Origin: Selenomonadales bacterium | Lineage (GTDB): Bacteria > Bacillota > Negativicutes > Sporomusales > UBA7701 | NCBI GenBank assembly: GCA_029975165.1 | Contig: JARKPR010000024.1 | Coordinates: forward strand, 62,001-126,000 | Length of the DNA stretch: 64,000 nucleotides | Reading direction: 5' to 3' | Shown: one piece after another, positions 1 through 7,641 of the stretch | How positions within the stretch are numbered: position 1 is the stretch's first letter | How the letters are laid out: each line of letters opens with the position of its first letter | Program-made: the position numbers and the translations under genes | The notes under the pieces: generated by a model | Databases searched by the model: none | Told to the model about the DNA's origin: nothing | Seen by the model: only the letters and a program-made list of their open reading frames with translations

Positions 1-912
1 GCCATCGCCACCTCGGTGTCGACGCGGGCGCTGGCGCCGCAGCACGCCGTCTGGCTGGCCGCTACGCTCAATTTCCTCGGCGCCCTCATGAGCACCGGCG
101 TGGCGAAGACGATCGGCGGCGACATCGTCAAGTCGGCCCAGCTTATAGACCAGCCGGTGATTATCTCCGCCCTGGTGGGGGCGATTTTCTGGAACCTGCT
201 CACGTGGCTGCTGGGCATCCCGTCCAGTTCGTCGCACGCCCTGGTGGGCGGCGTGATGGGCGCGGTCATTGCCGGCCGCGGTTTTGCGGCGCTGAAGGTG
301 GGCGGCATCGAGAAGATTATCCTCTCGCTGGTCCTGTCGCCGGTCATCGCTCTCATAACGGGCTATTTCGTCATGATCGCCCTGCTGTGGGTCTTCGGCC
401 GCTTCGGCCCGACTTTCCTCAACACCGGCTTCAAGCGGATGCAGTTGCTGTCGGCCAGCCTGATGGCTTTTTCCCACGGCTCGAACGACGCCCAGAAGGC
501 GATGGGCATCATCACGCTCGCCCTGCTGGCCGCCGGCCAGCTCCCTTCTCTGGAGGTGCCGACCTGGGTGAAGCTGGCGTGCGCGCTGTCGATGGGCCTG
601 GGCACGGCGGCCGGGGGCTGGAAGATCATCAAGACGATGGGCACGCGCATCTTCCGCATGGAGCCCATTAACGGCTTCGCCGCCGACCTCAATTCGTCGC
701 TGGTCATCTTCGCCGCCACCTTCCTGCACCTGCCGGTAAGCACCACCCACGTCGTGTCCGGGTCGATCATGGGGGTGGGCTCGGCCAAGCGGGTCACGGC
801 GGTCCGCTGGTCGACGGCGCAGCAGATGGTGTTCGCCTGGCTGCTGACCATCCCGGCCAGCGGAGCGACGAGCGCCCTCACCTATCTCCTGATAAAGTGG
901 CTGTTTCTGTAG
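1..912 (+). CDS. Inorganic phosphate transporter, PiT family (5' truncated by window edge)
   Basis: Membrane carrier that imports inorganic phosphate, usually with H+ or Na+ (PiT/PF01384). The frame is open from base 1, and the first residues (AIATSVSTRALAPQ) match the interior of the family, so the real start lies outside the window. The duplicated family signature is visible: SSSHALVGGVMG near bases 228-263 and STTHVVSGSIMG near 739-774, plus HGSNDAQKAMG near 475-510. Hydrophobic segments run throughout. About 303 residues are seen; the family is usually 330-500. A short hairpin with a T-run follows the stop, so it probably ends its transcript. A regulatory PhoU-like partner may lie upstream but cannot be seen. 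Confidence 0.93.
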   Translation, partial: AIATSVSTRALAPQHAVWLAATLNFLGALMSTGVAKTIGGDIVKSAQLIDQPVIISALVGAIFWNLLTWLLGIPSSSSHALVGGVMGAVIAGRGFAALKVGGIEKIILSLVLSPVIALITGYFVMIALLWVFGRFGPTFLNTGFKRMQLLSASLMAFSHGSNDAQKAMGIITLALLAAGQLPSLEVPTWVKLACALSMGLGTAAGGWKIIKTMGTRIFRMEPINGFAADLNSSLVIFAATFLHLPVSTTHVVSGSIMGVGSAKRVTAVRWSTAQQMVFAWLLTIPASGATSALTYLLIKWLFL

Positions 913-940
913 CCGACAACGCACCAGCACATATTCCAAG

Positions 941-968
941 GGGTATCAGCCGATACTCTTTTTTTTGT
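941..968 (+). terminator. Rho-independent terminator after the phosphate transporter
   Basis: Stem 941-947 / 952-958 (core GTATC-AGCC-GATAC, extended by a G-T and a G-C pair) is followed directly by a run of eight T. It lies 29 bases after the transporter stop. Confidence 0.7.
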
Positions 969-1049
969 TTGTCTTCCCGGCCGCACGGCAGCGGGTATAA
1001 GAGCGGCGCCCGCGCGCCACCTTAAGGTTAGAAAGGCGGCGGTGCGCTG

Positions 1050-1724
1050 ATGAGGATCCTGGTGGTAGAAGACGATGCCCCCCTGCGGGAGGCGGTCGTC
1101 GCGGTGCTGAAGGAGGACGATTACGCGGTGGACGAGGCGGCCAGCGGCGACGAGGGCCTCTACCAGGCCCGGCAGGGGGTGTACGACCTCCTGATCCTCG
1201 ACGTCATGCTGCCGGGGGCGGATGGGCTGGAGATCGTCCGGCGGCTGCGGGCCGAGGGCTGCCGGACGCCGATAATGCTGCTGACCGCGCGGGACAGCGT
1301 CGCCGCCAAGGTGGCCGGGCTCGACTCGGGCGCCGACGACTATCTCGTGAAGCCGTTCGCCGTCCCCGAGCTGCTCGCCAGGGTCAAGGCCCTCCTGCGC
1401 CGCGGCGGGCCGGTGGGGGCGGACGGCGACCTGCGTTACGGCGGCCTGGTCGCCAACCCGCGGGTGAAGGACGCGCTCGTCGACGACACCGCCCTGCGTC
1501 TGACTGTCAAGGAGTACGAGCTGCTCGAATTTCTCCTCCTCAACCGCGAGCAGATCCTCACCCGCGAGCAGATTTTCGACCGCGTGTGGGGCTTCGAGTC
1601 GGAGACGACCCACGGCATCGTAGACCTTTATATCCACTATCTGCGCAAGAAGCTCGCCCCCTTCGGCCGCGACGCCCTCGTCCGCACCGTCCGCGGGGCG
1701 GGGTTCATGCTGAAGGGCGACTGA
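1050..1724 (+). CDS. Two-component response regulator, OmpR/PhoB family
   Basis: DNA-binding response regulator of 224 residues, the usual family length. The N-terminal receiver domain (about 1-115) has the acidic pair D8/D9, phospho-acceptor D51 (LILDVMLPG), T79 and K101 (VKPF). The C-terminal winged helix (about 125-222) carries the OmpR signature LTVKEYELLEFLLLN and ends RTVRGAGFML. ATG follows a purine-rich AAAGGCGGCG site. The partner kinase begins one base after the stop, so the two are co-transcribed. The tolC-macAB efflux genes downstream are the most likely targets, from position only. Confidence 0.95.
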   Translation: MRILVVEDDAPLREAVVAVLKEDDYAVDEAASGDEGLYQARQGVYDLLILDVMLPGADGLEIVRRLRAEGCRTPIMLLTARDSVAAKVAGLDSGADDYLVKPFAVPELLARVKALLRRGGPVGADGDLRYGGLVANPRVKDALVDDTALRLTVKEYELLEFLLLNREQILTREQIFDRVWGFESETTHGIVDLYIHYLRKKLAPFGRDALVRTVRGAGFMLKGD

Positions 1725-1725
1725 C

Positions 1726-2985
1726 ATGTTCCGCAAGACGCTCCGCAAGCTGACCATTCTCAATTCGCTCGTTTTTTTCCTCATCCTGGTGTGGCTGGGC
1801 GGCTCGCTGTACGGCTTCCTCGCCTATCAGTTGTTCGACGAGGTCGACGACGCGATGGCAGTCAGGCTCGCAGCCTTCCGTATAGCCGGTGGCCGCCCGA
1901 AGATGGTTTTCGGCCACCCGGTCGCTTTCGACCCGCGGATTTTCTTGTTCGTCCGCGACGCCGGCGGCCGGGTGGCCAATTTCTACCCTGTGGACAATGC
2001 CGCGGCGGCGGCGGAAGCGGCGGCGGCGGGGGCCCGGGCCGGCAAGCCCCAGATGCGGCGGATAGACGGTCATGTGTACCGCACCCGCGCCCTCCCCTTC
2101 GTCGGCGAGGAGCGGGCGCTCGCCCGCCCCGAGGGCGCGTTCGCGGTCCAGGACGTCGTGGCCGTGGCGATCGTCGACACCGAGACGGCGCTGCTCAGGC
2201 GGCTGCTGGTTATCATCCTCGCCGTTACGGCGGCCGGCATGCTGGCGGTGGTGGTGGCCGGCTATTTCCTCGCCTGGCGGGCGCTCGTGCCGATCAGGTC
2301 GGCGTGGGAACGGCAGCAGCAGTTCGTGGCCGACGCCTCCCACGAGCTGAGGACGCCGCTGACGGTCATCAAGGCGAACGCCGAGCTCCTCCTCCGCTAC
2401 CCCGGCCGCACGATCGAGGAGGAGAGCGTCCGCATCACGAACGTCGTCCGCGAGGCCAACCGCATGAACAAGCTGGTGGCGACGCTGCTCACGCTGGCGC
2501 GGGCCGACGCCGGCCAGCCGGAGCTCAGCCGCGAGGAGGTGGCTTTGGGCGAGCTGGTGGCGGCGGCGGCCGAGCAGTTCGGGCCGCTGGCCGAGCGGAA
2601 GGGGGTGGCGCTGCAGGCGGCGGCCGAGGACGGGGTGACGCTGAGCGCCGACCGCGAGCGGCTGCAGCAGCTGTTGGTCATCCTCCTCGACAACGCGCTG
2701 AAGTTCACCCCCGCCGGGGGACGCATCACCGTGGCCTGCCGCCGCCAGGCCGGCCAGGCGGTGCTCACGGTCGCCGATACCGGCTGCGGCATCCCCCCCG
2801 CCGATGTGCCGCGAATCTTCGACCGCTTTTTCCGCGGCGACCGGGCCCGCTCGCGCGGCGAGGGCGGCTCGGGGCTGGGGCTGGCTATCGCCCACTGGAT
2901 CGTCGAAAGCCACGGCGGCAGGATCCGCGCCGAGAGCGCCATGGGCGCGGGGACGAAGATAATCGTGACGCTGCCGGTTAAGTGA
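1726..2985 (+). CDS. Sensor histidine kinase
   Basis: Membrane-bound HisKA-type histidine kinase, 419 residues. Transmembrane segments at about 10-34 and 158-181 enclose an extracytoplasmic sensor region. The dimerisation/phosphotransfer box DASHELRTPLTVIK places the phosphorylated histidine at H206. The ATP-binding domain follows, with N box (LLVILLDNALKFTP), G1 (DTGCGIP), F box (FDRFFRGD) and G2 (GSGLGLAIAHWIV). No HAMP domain is evident between the second membrane segment and H206. It pairs with the upstream OmpR-type regulator, separated by one base. The stimulus is unknown; neighbouring efflux genes suggest envelope or toxic-compound stress. Confidence 0.94.
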   Translation: MFRKTLRKLTILNSLVFFLILVWLGGSLYGFLAYQLFDEVDDAMAVRLAAFRIAGGRPKMVFGHPVAFDPRIFLFVRDAGGRVANFYPVDNAAAAAEAAAAGARAGKPQMRRIDGHVYRTRALPFVGEERALARPEGAFAVQDVVAVAIVDTETALLRRLLVIILAVTAAGMLAVVVAGYFLAWRALVPIRSAWERQQQFVADASHELRTPLTVIKANAELLLRYPGRTIEEESVRITNVVREANRMNKLVATLLTLARADAGQPELSREEVALGELVAAAAEQFGPLAERKGVALQAAAEDGVTLSADRERLQQLLVILLDNALKFTPAGGRITVACRRQAGQAVLTVADTGCGIPPADVPRIFDRFFRGDRARSRGEGGSGLGLAIAHWIVESHGGRIRAESAMGAGTKIIVTLPVK

Positions 2986-3020
2986 GGCGGCTGTCCCCCA
3001 GTTCTATTATGAATAGTCGC

Positions 3021-3142
3021 AGGCCGTTCAGAAAGCCCCAGATGCAAGGCGCACCGGAGGCTGACACCGGAAGCGTACACGTTAGTACGCTGAGGATGGC
3101 AGCCGAGGAACAACGCCGCAGATGGGGCTTTCTGAACGGCCT
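3021..3142. repeat. Long palindromic repeat element (about 122 bp)
   Basis: Perfect 20-bp inverted arms, 3021-3040 and 3123-3142, enclose an inner region centred on a second palindrome, GCGTAC at 3073-3078 and GTACGC at 3085-3090. Next to the arms the two sides carry similar, non-complementary text (CAGATGCAAGGCGC and, read on the other strand, CATCTGCGGCGTTG). The design, with long arms, a 'GATGC-AAGGCG' box and a TACGT-like centre, resembles dispersed non-coding palindromic repeats seen in many anaerobes, recalled from general knowledge and not checked here. No open reading frame in it looks real. It separates the two-component genes from tolC. Confidence 0.7.
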
Positions 3143-3182
3143 CCCTGTTTTTGCCGCCCGCCGTCTAAAGAAAAACAAAAGA

Positions 3183-3237
3183 TGTTTCGCTACAATGGTT
3201 CCGTACCATGCCAGGACCATATACATCAAGCGAAACA
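3183..3237 (+). promoter_or_regulatory. Inverted repeat in the tolC leader
   Basis: Perfect 9-bp arms TGTTTCGCT (3183-3191) and AGCGAAACA (3229-3237) enclose a small hairpin ATGGT-TCCGT-ACCAT (3195-3209). The outer arm ends a few bases before the Shine-Dalgarno site of tolC. It could be a leader stem affecting tolC translation or a regulator site; the sequence does not decide between them. Confidence 0.4.
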
Positions 3238-3252
3238 GAGGGGGAGAACTAT

Positions 3253-4533
3253 ATGCCGTTCCGTTATGCGAAGAAACCCGCTATCGCCCTGCTGGCCGCG
3301 GCGCTGCTGCTGAACGCGCCGGCGGCGCTGGCCGCGCCGCAGGAGTTGTCCCTCCAGGACAGCATCGCCGCCGCGGTCGCCAACAATCCCGCCCTGAAGA
3401 TGGCCGCCGCCGACAAGGACAGGGCGGCGTACGGCGTGGACGAGGCCAAAGCCGGCCGCTGGCCGACGCTGTCTTTGGGCAGCACTTACAGCCGCCAGCC
3501 GGCGACAGACTACTCGCCGGACAGCGACGGGGTGAACAATAGCCTGCGCCTCAACTGGCAGCTTTACAACGGCGGCCGGACCGAGGGCCTCGTGGACCAG
3601 GCCGAAGAGGGCCTGACGAGCGCCGCGCTCGGCGTCGACAAAGCCGAGCAGCAGGTGCGGCTCGACGCGGCCGCCGGCTACTACGGCGTGCTGCAGACCA
3701 AGAACCTCGTCACCGTAAACGAGGAGGCGGTCAAAAACCTGCAGGAGCACCTGAAAACCGCCCAGGAAAAATTCGCCGCCGGCCTGGTGGCCAAAGCCGA
3801 CGTGCTCCGTTCCCAGGTCGAGCTGGCCAACGCCCAGCAGAATCTCATCAAAAGCCAGAACAACTACGACCTGGCCGTGGCCAGCCTGAAAAACGTCATG
3901 AGCATCGACCCGGACAGCGATATCGTGCTTACCGACGCGCTGAAGTACGAGAAGTACGATAAGTCCCTCGACGACAGCATCGCCCAGGCCCATGCGAGCC
4001 GGCCGGAGGTCGCCCAGGCCCAGGCCGCCGTCAATATGGCCAAAAGCGGCGTGCAGGTGGCCGAGAGCGGCAAGCTCCCGACCCTGACCTTCGGCGCGTC
4101 CAAAGGCTGGAGCGACCTGGCCTTGCCGGAAAATGGCGGCGACTGGTCGGTCAGCCTGGGCGCCAGCTGGAACGTCTTCGACGCCGGCGTGACGAACGCC
4201 AAGGTCCGCCAGGCCGATTCCGGCCTGGCCAAGGCCCAGGAGCAGGCCCGCCAGACGACCGACGGCGTCGATCTCGAGGTCCGTCAGCAGTACCTGTCGG
4301 CGCAGGAGGCCGAAAAGCGCCTGGGGACGACCGATGTCGCCGTCAACCAGGCCGCCGAGGATCTCAGCATCGCCCGCGAGAAATATAACGCCGGCGTCGG
4401 CACTAATATCGACGTCATCGACGCCCAGCTCGCTCTTGCCCAGGCCAGGACCAACTACTACCAGGCGCTGTACGACTACAACGTCAGCAAGGCGAAGCTG
4501 GTCAAGGCCACCGGCCTGAGGGTCGGCGAATAG
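3253..4533 (+). CDS. tolC: TolC-family outer membrane efflux channel
   Basis: Outer-membrane channel of a tripartite efflux system (OEP family, PF02321). The start is set at ATG 3253, behind GGGGGAGAAC, and not at an earlier in-frame ATG at 3208 that lacks a ribosome site. This gives 426 residues with a clean signal peptide (KKPAIALLAAALLLNAPAALA, cleavage before APQ). Two internally repeated OEP halves follow, rich in Ala/Gln/Leu coiled-coil heptads (for example YYGVLQTKNLV and YLSAQEAEKRL). The adaptor and ABC pump genes follow in the same direction. A TolC homologue argues strongly for a second membrane. Confidence 0.92.
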   Translation: MPFRYAKKPAIALLAAALLLNAPAALAAPQELSLQDSIAAAVANNPALKMAAADKDRAAYGVDEAKAGRWPTLSLGSTYSRQPATDYSPDSDGVNNSLRLNWQLYNGGRTEGLVDQAEEGLTSAALGVDKAEQQVRLDAAAGYYGVLQTKNLVTVNEEAVKNLQEHLKTAQEKFAAGLVAKADVLRSQVELANAQQNLIKSQNNYDLAVASLKNVMSIDPDSDIVLTDALKYEKYDKSLDDSIAQAHASRPEVAQAQAAVNMAKSGVQVAESGKLPTLTFGASKGWSDLALPENGGDWSVSLGASWNVFDAGVTNAKVRQADSGLAKAQEQARQTTDGVDLEVRQQYLSAQEAEKRLGTTDVAVNQAAEDLSIAREKYNAGVGTNIDVIDAQLALAQARTNYYQALYDYNVSKAKLVKATGLRVGE

Positions 4534-4561
4534 CGCAAAATACACCGGAGGTGCCGGAAGA

Positions 4562-5662
4562 ATGAAGGCAATTTGGCAGAAGCTTGTTCAGCATAAAAAA
4601 TGGCTCATCCTCGCCGTCGTCCTGGCGGTGGCCGTCAAGGGCGGCCTGGCCTGGCAGGCCAGCAGCAAGGCCAAGGCGGCCACGAACGTCCAGACGGCGG
4701 CGGTCCTGCGGGGCGACATCACGTCGGTGGTGTCGGCGACCGGCACCATCAAGCCGGTGAATTCGGTCGACGTGAGCTCGAAGATCACCGGCCTCATCAA
4801 GGAGACCAAGGTGCAGGAAAACGACGCGGTCAAGACCGGCCAGGTGCTGGTCGTCCTCGACGACACCCGCCTGCAGGCCCAGGTCTCCCAGGCCCGCGAA
4901 CGGCTGGCCAACGCCCAGGCCAACTACGAGCGCAACGAGCGCCTCAGCAGGATCGGCGCCGTTTCCGACCAGCAGCTCGACAGCTCGCGCCTGGACTATA
5001 AGGTGGCCCAGGCCAACTATGACGACGCCGCCTCCCAGCTCGACGACACCGTCATCCGCGCCCCTATCGACGGCGTAGTGATCGGCAAGCCCATCCCCGC
5101 CGGCCAGACGGTGGCCCAGGGTATCTCGAACCCGATGGTCATCCTCACCGTCGCCGATCTTTCCAAGATGCAAATCGAGACCCAGGTCGACGAAAGCGAC
5201 ATCGGCAAGGTGACGGTCGGCCAGAAGGCGACGTTCACGGTCGACGCCTATCCCGGCAAAGTGTTCAGCGGCGTGGTGTCGAGCGTTTCCCAGAAGGCGA
5301 TCGTCCAGCAGAACGTCGTCTACTACGGGGTAATCATCGATGTGGACGGCGGCGACGGCGGGCTCAAACCCACGATGACCGCCAGGGTGTCGATCGGCGT
5401 CGGCGAGAGCAAGAACGTCCTGACCGTGCCGCTGGCGGCCGTCAAGACGAATAAGGATCAGCAGTACGTGATCGTGATGAAGAACGGCCAGCCCGTGAAC
5501 GTCAACGTCGCCACCGGCCTGACCAGCGACGACCGGGTGGAGATCACCAGCGGCCTTGAGGACGGCGACCAGGTCGTCGTCTCCCAGGTCAAGTCCCAGC
5601 AGGCGACGCAGCAGCAGCGGGGCGGCATGGGCGGCGGCCGGGGCATAATGGGCGGCCGCTGA
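4562..5662 (+). CDS. macA: Periplasmic adaptor (membrane fusion protein), MacA-like
   Basis: HlyD/MacA-type adaptor, 366 residues, joining the MacB-like pump to TolC. One N-terminal membrane anchor (about 13-33) is followed by a split biotinyl-lipoyl-like domain (GTIKPVNSVDVSSKITG and the later APIDGVVIGKPIPAGQ), a short alpha-hairpin (QARERLANAQANYERNERL) and a beta-barrel region (QVDESDIGKVTVGQ). The C-terminus is a low-complexity Gln/Gly/Met tail ending RGIMGGR. ATG lies after GGAGGTGCCGGAAGA. It sits between tolC and macB with short gaps, consistent with one transcript. Confidence 0.9.
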   Translation: MKAIWQKLVQHKKWLILAVVLAVAVKGGLAWQASSKAKAATNVQTAAVLRGDITSVVSATGTIKPVNSVDVSSKITGLIKETKVQENDAVKTGQVLVVLDDTRLQAQVSQARERLANAQANYERNERLSRIGAVSDQQLDSSRLDYKVAQANYDDAASQLDDTVIRAPIDGVVIGKPIPAGQTVAQGISNPMVILTVADLSKMQIETQVDESDIGKVTVGQKATFTVDAYPGKVFSGVVSSVSQKAIVQQNVVYYGVIIDVDGGDGGLKPTMTARVSIGVGESKNVLTVPLAAVKTNKDQQYVIVMKNGQPVNVNVATGLTSDDRVEITSGLEDGDQVVVSQVKSQQATQQQRGGMGGGRGIMGGR

Positions 5663-5677
5663 TAGGAGGTATGCGAC

Positions 5678-6367
5678 GTGACGATAGTGTTATCCGATGT
5701 GAAGAAGATTTACCAGATGGGGGATACGACGGTGCACGCCCTCGCCGGCGTCGACCTGTCGATCGCGGCGGGCGAGTTCGCCGCCATCATGGGTCCCTCC
5801 GGCTCGGGCAAGTCGACGATGATGAATATCCTCGGCTGCCTGGACCGGCCGACAGAGGGCTCGTATATCCTTGACGGCCAGGAGGTCGCGACCCTCGGCG
5901 ATGACGAGCTGGCCATCACCCGCAACAAGAAGATCGGCTTTGTCTTCCAGAGCTTCAATCTCCTGCCGCGCATGGACGCCCTGGAAAATGTCGCCCTGCC
6001 GCTCGTGTACGCCGGCGTGGCCAAGGCGGAGCGCACCGAGCGGGCCGCCAAGGCGCTGGCCATGGTCGGCCTGGAGGAGCGCATGCACCACCTGCCGAAC
6101 GAGCTGTCGGGCGGCCAGCGGCAGCGCGTGGCCATCGCCCGCGCCCTGGTCAACGACCCGACGATCATCATGGCCGACGAGCCGACCGGCAACCTCGACA
6201 CCAGGTCGGGCGAGGAGGTCATGGAGATTTTCCGCAGCCTCAACGACCTCGGCCGCACCGTCATCCTCGTTACCCACGAACCCGACATCGCCGGGAACGC
6301 CCGCCGCGTCGTGCATGTCCGCGACGGCCGGATCGTCCGCGACGACCGGAAGGAGCGAACGGCATGA
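5678..6367 (+). CDS. macB: ABC transporter ATP-binding protein, MacB/LolD type
   Basis: ATPase of the efflux pump, 229 residues. Walker [11 protein letters not shown]-loop ([11 protein letters not shown]), signature [15 protein letters not shown], Walker [13 protein letters not shown] and the switch histidine (LVTHEPD) are all present. The GTG start follows TAGGAGGTATGCGAC. In E. coli MacB the ATPase and permease form one chain; here they are two genes that overlap by 4 bp (ATGA), as is common in Firmicutes. With the adaptor and TolC it should form a MacAB-TolC-like exporter; the substrate (macrolide, peptide, lipid or siderophore) cannot be read from sequence. Confidence 0.92.
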   Translation: MTIVLSDVKKIYQMGDTTVHALAGVDLSIAAGEFAAIMGPSGSGKSTMMNILGCLDRPTEGSYILDGQEVATLGDDELAITRNKKIGFVFQSFNLLPRMDALENVALPLVYAGVAKAERTERAAKALAMVGLEERMHHLPNELSGGQRQRVAIARALVNDPTIIMADEPTGNLDTRSGEEVMEIFRSLNDLGRTVILVTHEPDIAGNARRVVHVRDGRIVRDDRKERTA

Positions 6368-7578
6368 TAAAGGAAAGCATCGCCATCGCCTGGAGCGCGC
6401 TGGTGGCCAACAAGCTGCGCTCCATCCTCACCATGCTCGGCATCATCATCGGCGTGGGCGCGGTCATCGCCATGATCTCCATCGGCCTCGGCGTGCGCGA
6501 GAAGGTGCAGGATTCGATCGCCAGCCTGGGCAGCAACCTGATCATCGTCACCCCCGGCGCCTCGTCGGCCGGCGGGTCGCGGCAGGCGGCCGGCACGGGC
6601 ATCACGCTGACTTATAAAGACGCCCAGGCCATCGCCCGCAGCGTCGGCGGCGCCAACTACGTCGCCCCCAGCGTCGGTCGGGGCTTCCAGCTCGTCGCCG
6701 GCAACCAGAACTGGACGACGACGGTGACCGGCACGACTCCGGACTACCTGCCGGTGCGCAACCTGGAGGTGGCCAGCGGCTCGTTCTTCACCAGCCGCGA
6801 TCTCGATACCCGGAACCGGGTGGCGGTCATCGGGCCGACGGTGGCCGCCAATCTGTTCGGCGACACTAACCCGATCGGCCAGAGCATCCGCATCAACAGG
6901 TCGCCCTACACCGTCATCGGCGTGCTGGCCGGCAAGGGCCAGTCGATGGGCGGGGCCGACCAGGACGACACCGTCATCATCCCCCTGACGACGGCGCAGG
7001 AGAGGCTTCTGGGCGTGACCAACATCCAGGCCATCAGCATCCAGGCGGCCAGCCCCGAGGTCATAGACCAGACCCAGGACGACATCACCGCCCTGCTGCG
7101 GGCCCGCCACGGCCTGCAACAGGGCGAGGACGACGATTTCACCGTCCGCAATCTGGTGAGCGTTATGGAGACGGCCAACGAGACGACCGGCACGATCACG
7201 CTCCTGCTCGGCAATATCGCCGCCATCTCGCTGTTGGTCGGCGGCATCGGCATCATGAACATCATGCTGGTGTCGGTGACGGAGAGGACGCGGGAGATCG
7301 GCATCCGCAAGGCCCTGGGGGCCAGGTACCGCAATATCCTCCTCCAGTTCCTGGTGGAGGCGGTGAGCATCGGCGTCGCCGGCGGCATCGCCGGCATCCT
7401 CCTCGGCGTCGGCGCGTCGTTCGCGATTTCGGCAATCGCCGGCTGGAACCCGGTCATCTCCGTCGCCGCGATCGTCGTCTCTTTCGCCTTCTCGGTGCTG
7501 ATCGGCCTGTTCTTCGGCCTCTATCCGGCCCGCAAGGCCGCCCTGCTCGACCCCATCCAGGCGCTCAGGTACGAATAG
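6364..7578 (+). CDS. ABC transporter permease, MacB/FtsX family
   Basis: Permease of the tripartite exporter, 404 residues. The layout is that of MacB: one N-terminal membrane helix ([20 protein letters not shown]), a large extracytoplasmic MacB periplasmic core domain (about 50-270), then three C-terminal helices forming the FtsX-like domain. The signature [15 protein letters not shown] sits after the second helix and the chain ends [17 protein letters not shown]. Its ATG overlaps the stop of the ATPase gene, indicating translational coupling. A strong bidirectional terminator follows. Confidence 0.92.
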   Translation: MIKESIAIAWSALVANKLRSILTMLGIIIGVGAVIAMISIGLGVREKVQDSIASLGSNLIIVTPGASSAGGSRQAAGTGITLTYKDAQAIARSVGGANYVAPSVGRGFQLVAGNQNWTTTVTGTTPDYLPVRNLEVASGSFFTSRDLDTRNRVAVIGPTVAANLFGDTNPIGQSIRINRSPYTVIGVLAGKGQSMGGADQDDTVIIPLTTAQERLLGVTNIQAISIQAASPEVIDQTQDDITALLRARHGLQQGEDDDFTVRNLVSVMETANETTGTITLLLGNIAAISLLVGGIGIMNIMLVSVTERTREIGIRKALGARYRNILLQFLVEAVSIGVAGGIAGILLGVGASFAISAIAGWNPVISVAAIVVSFAFSVLIGLFFGLYPARKAALLDPIQALRYE

Positions 7579-7587
7579 GACTTCGCT

Positions 7588-7636
7588 AACAAGAAAAGAC
7601 GCCAACCCGGATTTGCGGTTGGCGTCTTTTCTTGTT
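7588..7636. terminator. Bidirectional terminator between converging efflux operons
   Basis: Perfect 20-bp arms 7588-7607 and 7617-7636 with a 9-base loop. The arms end in A-runs on one side and T-runs on the other, so it can stop both the macB transcript (+) and the RND-pump transcript (-), whose genes converge here. Confidence 0.9.
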
Positions 7637-7641
7637 ATTTG

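Noticed and set aside
5710-7605. A minus-strand open frame of about 630 codons opposite the macB genes
   Set aside because: Antisense to two motif-complete ABC transporter genes and without any domain of its own.
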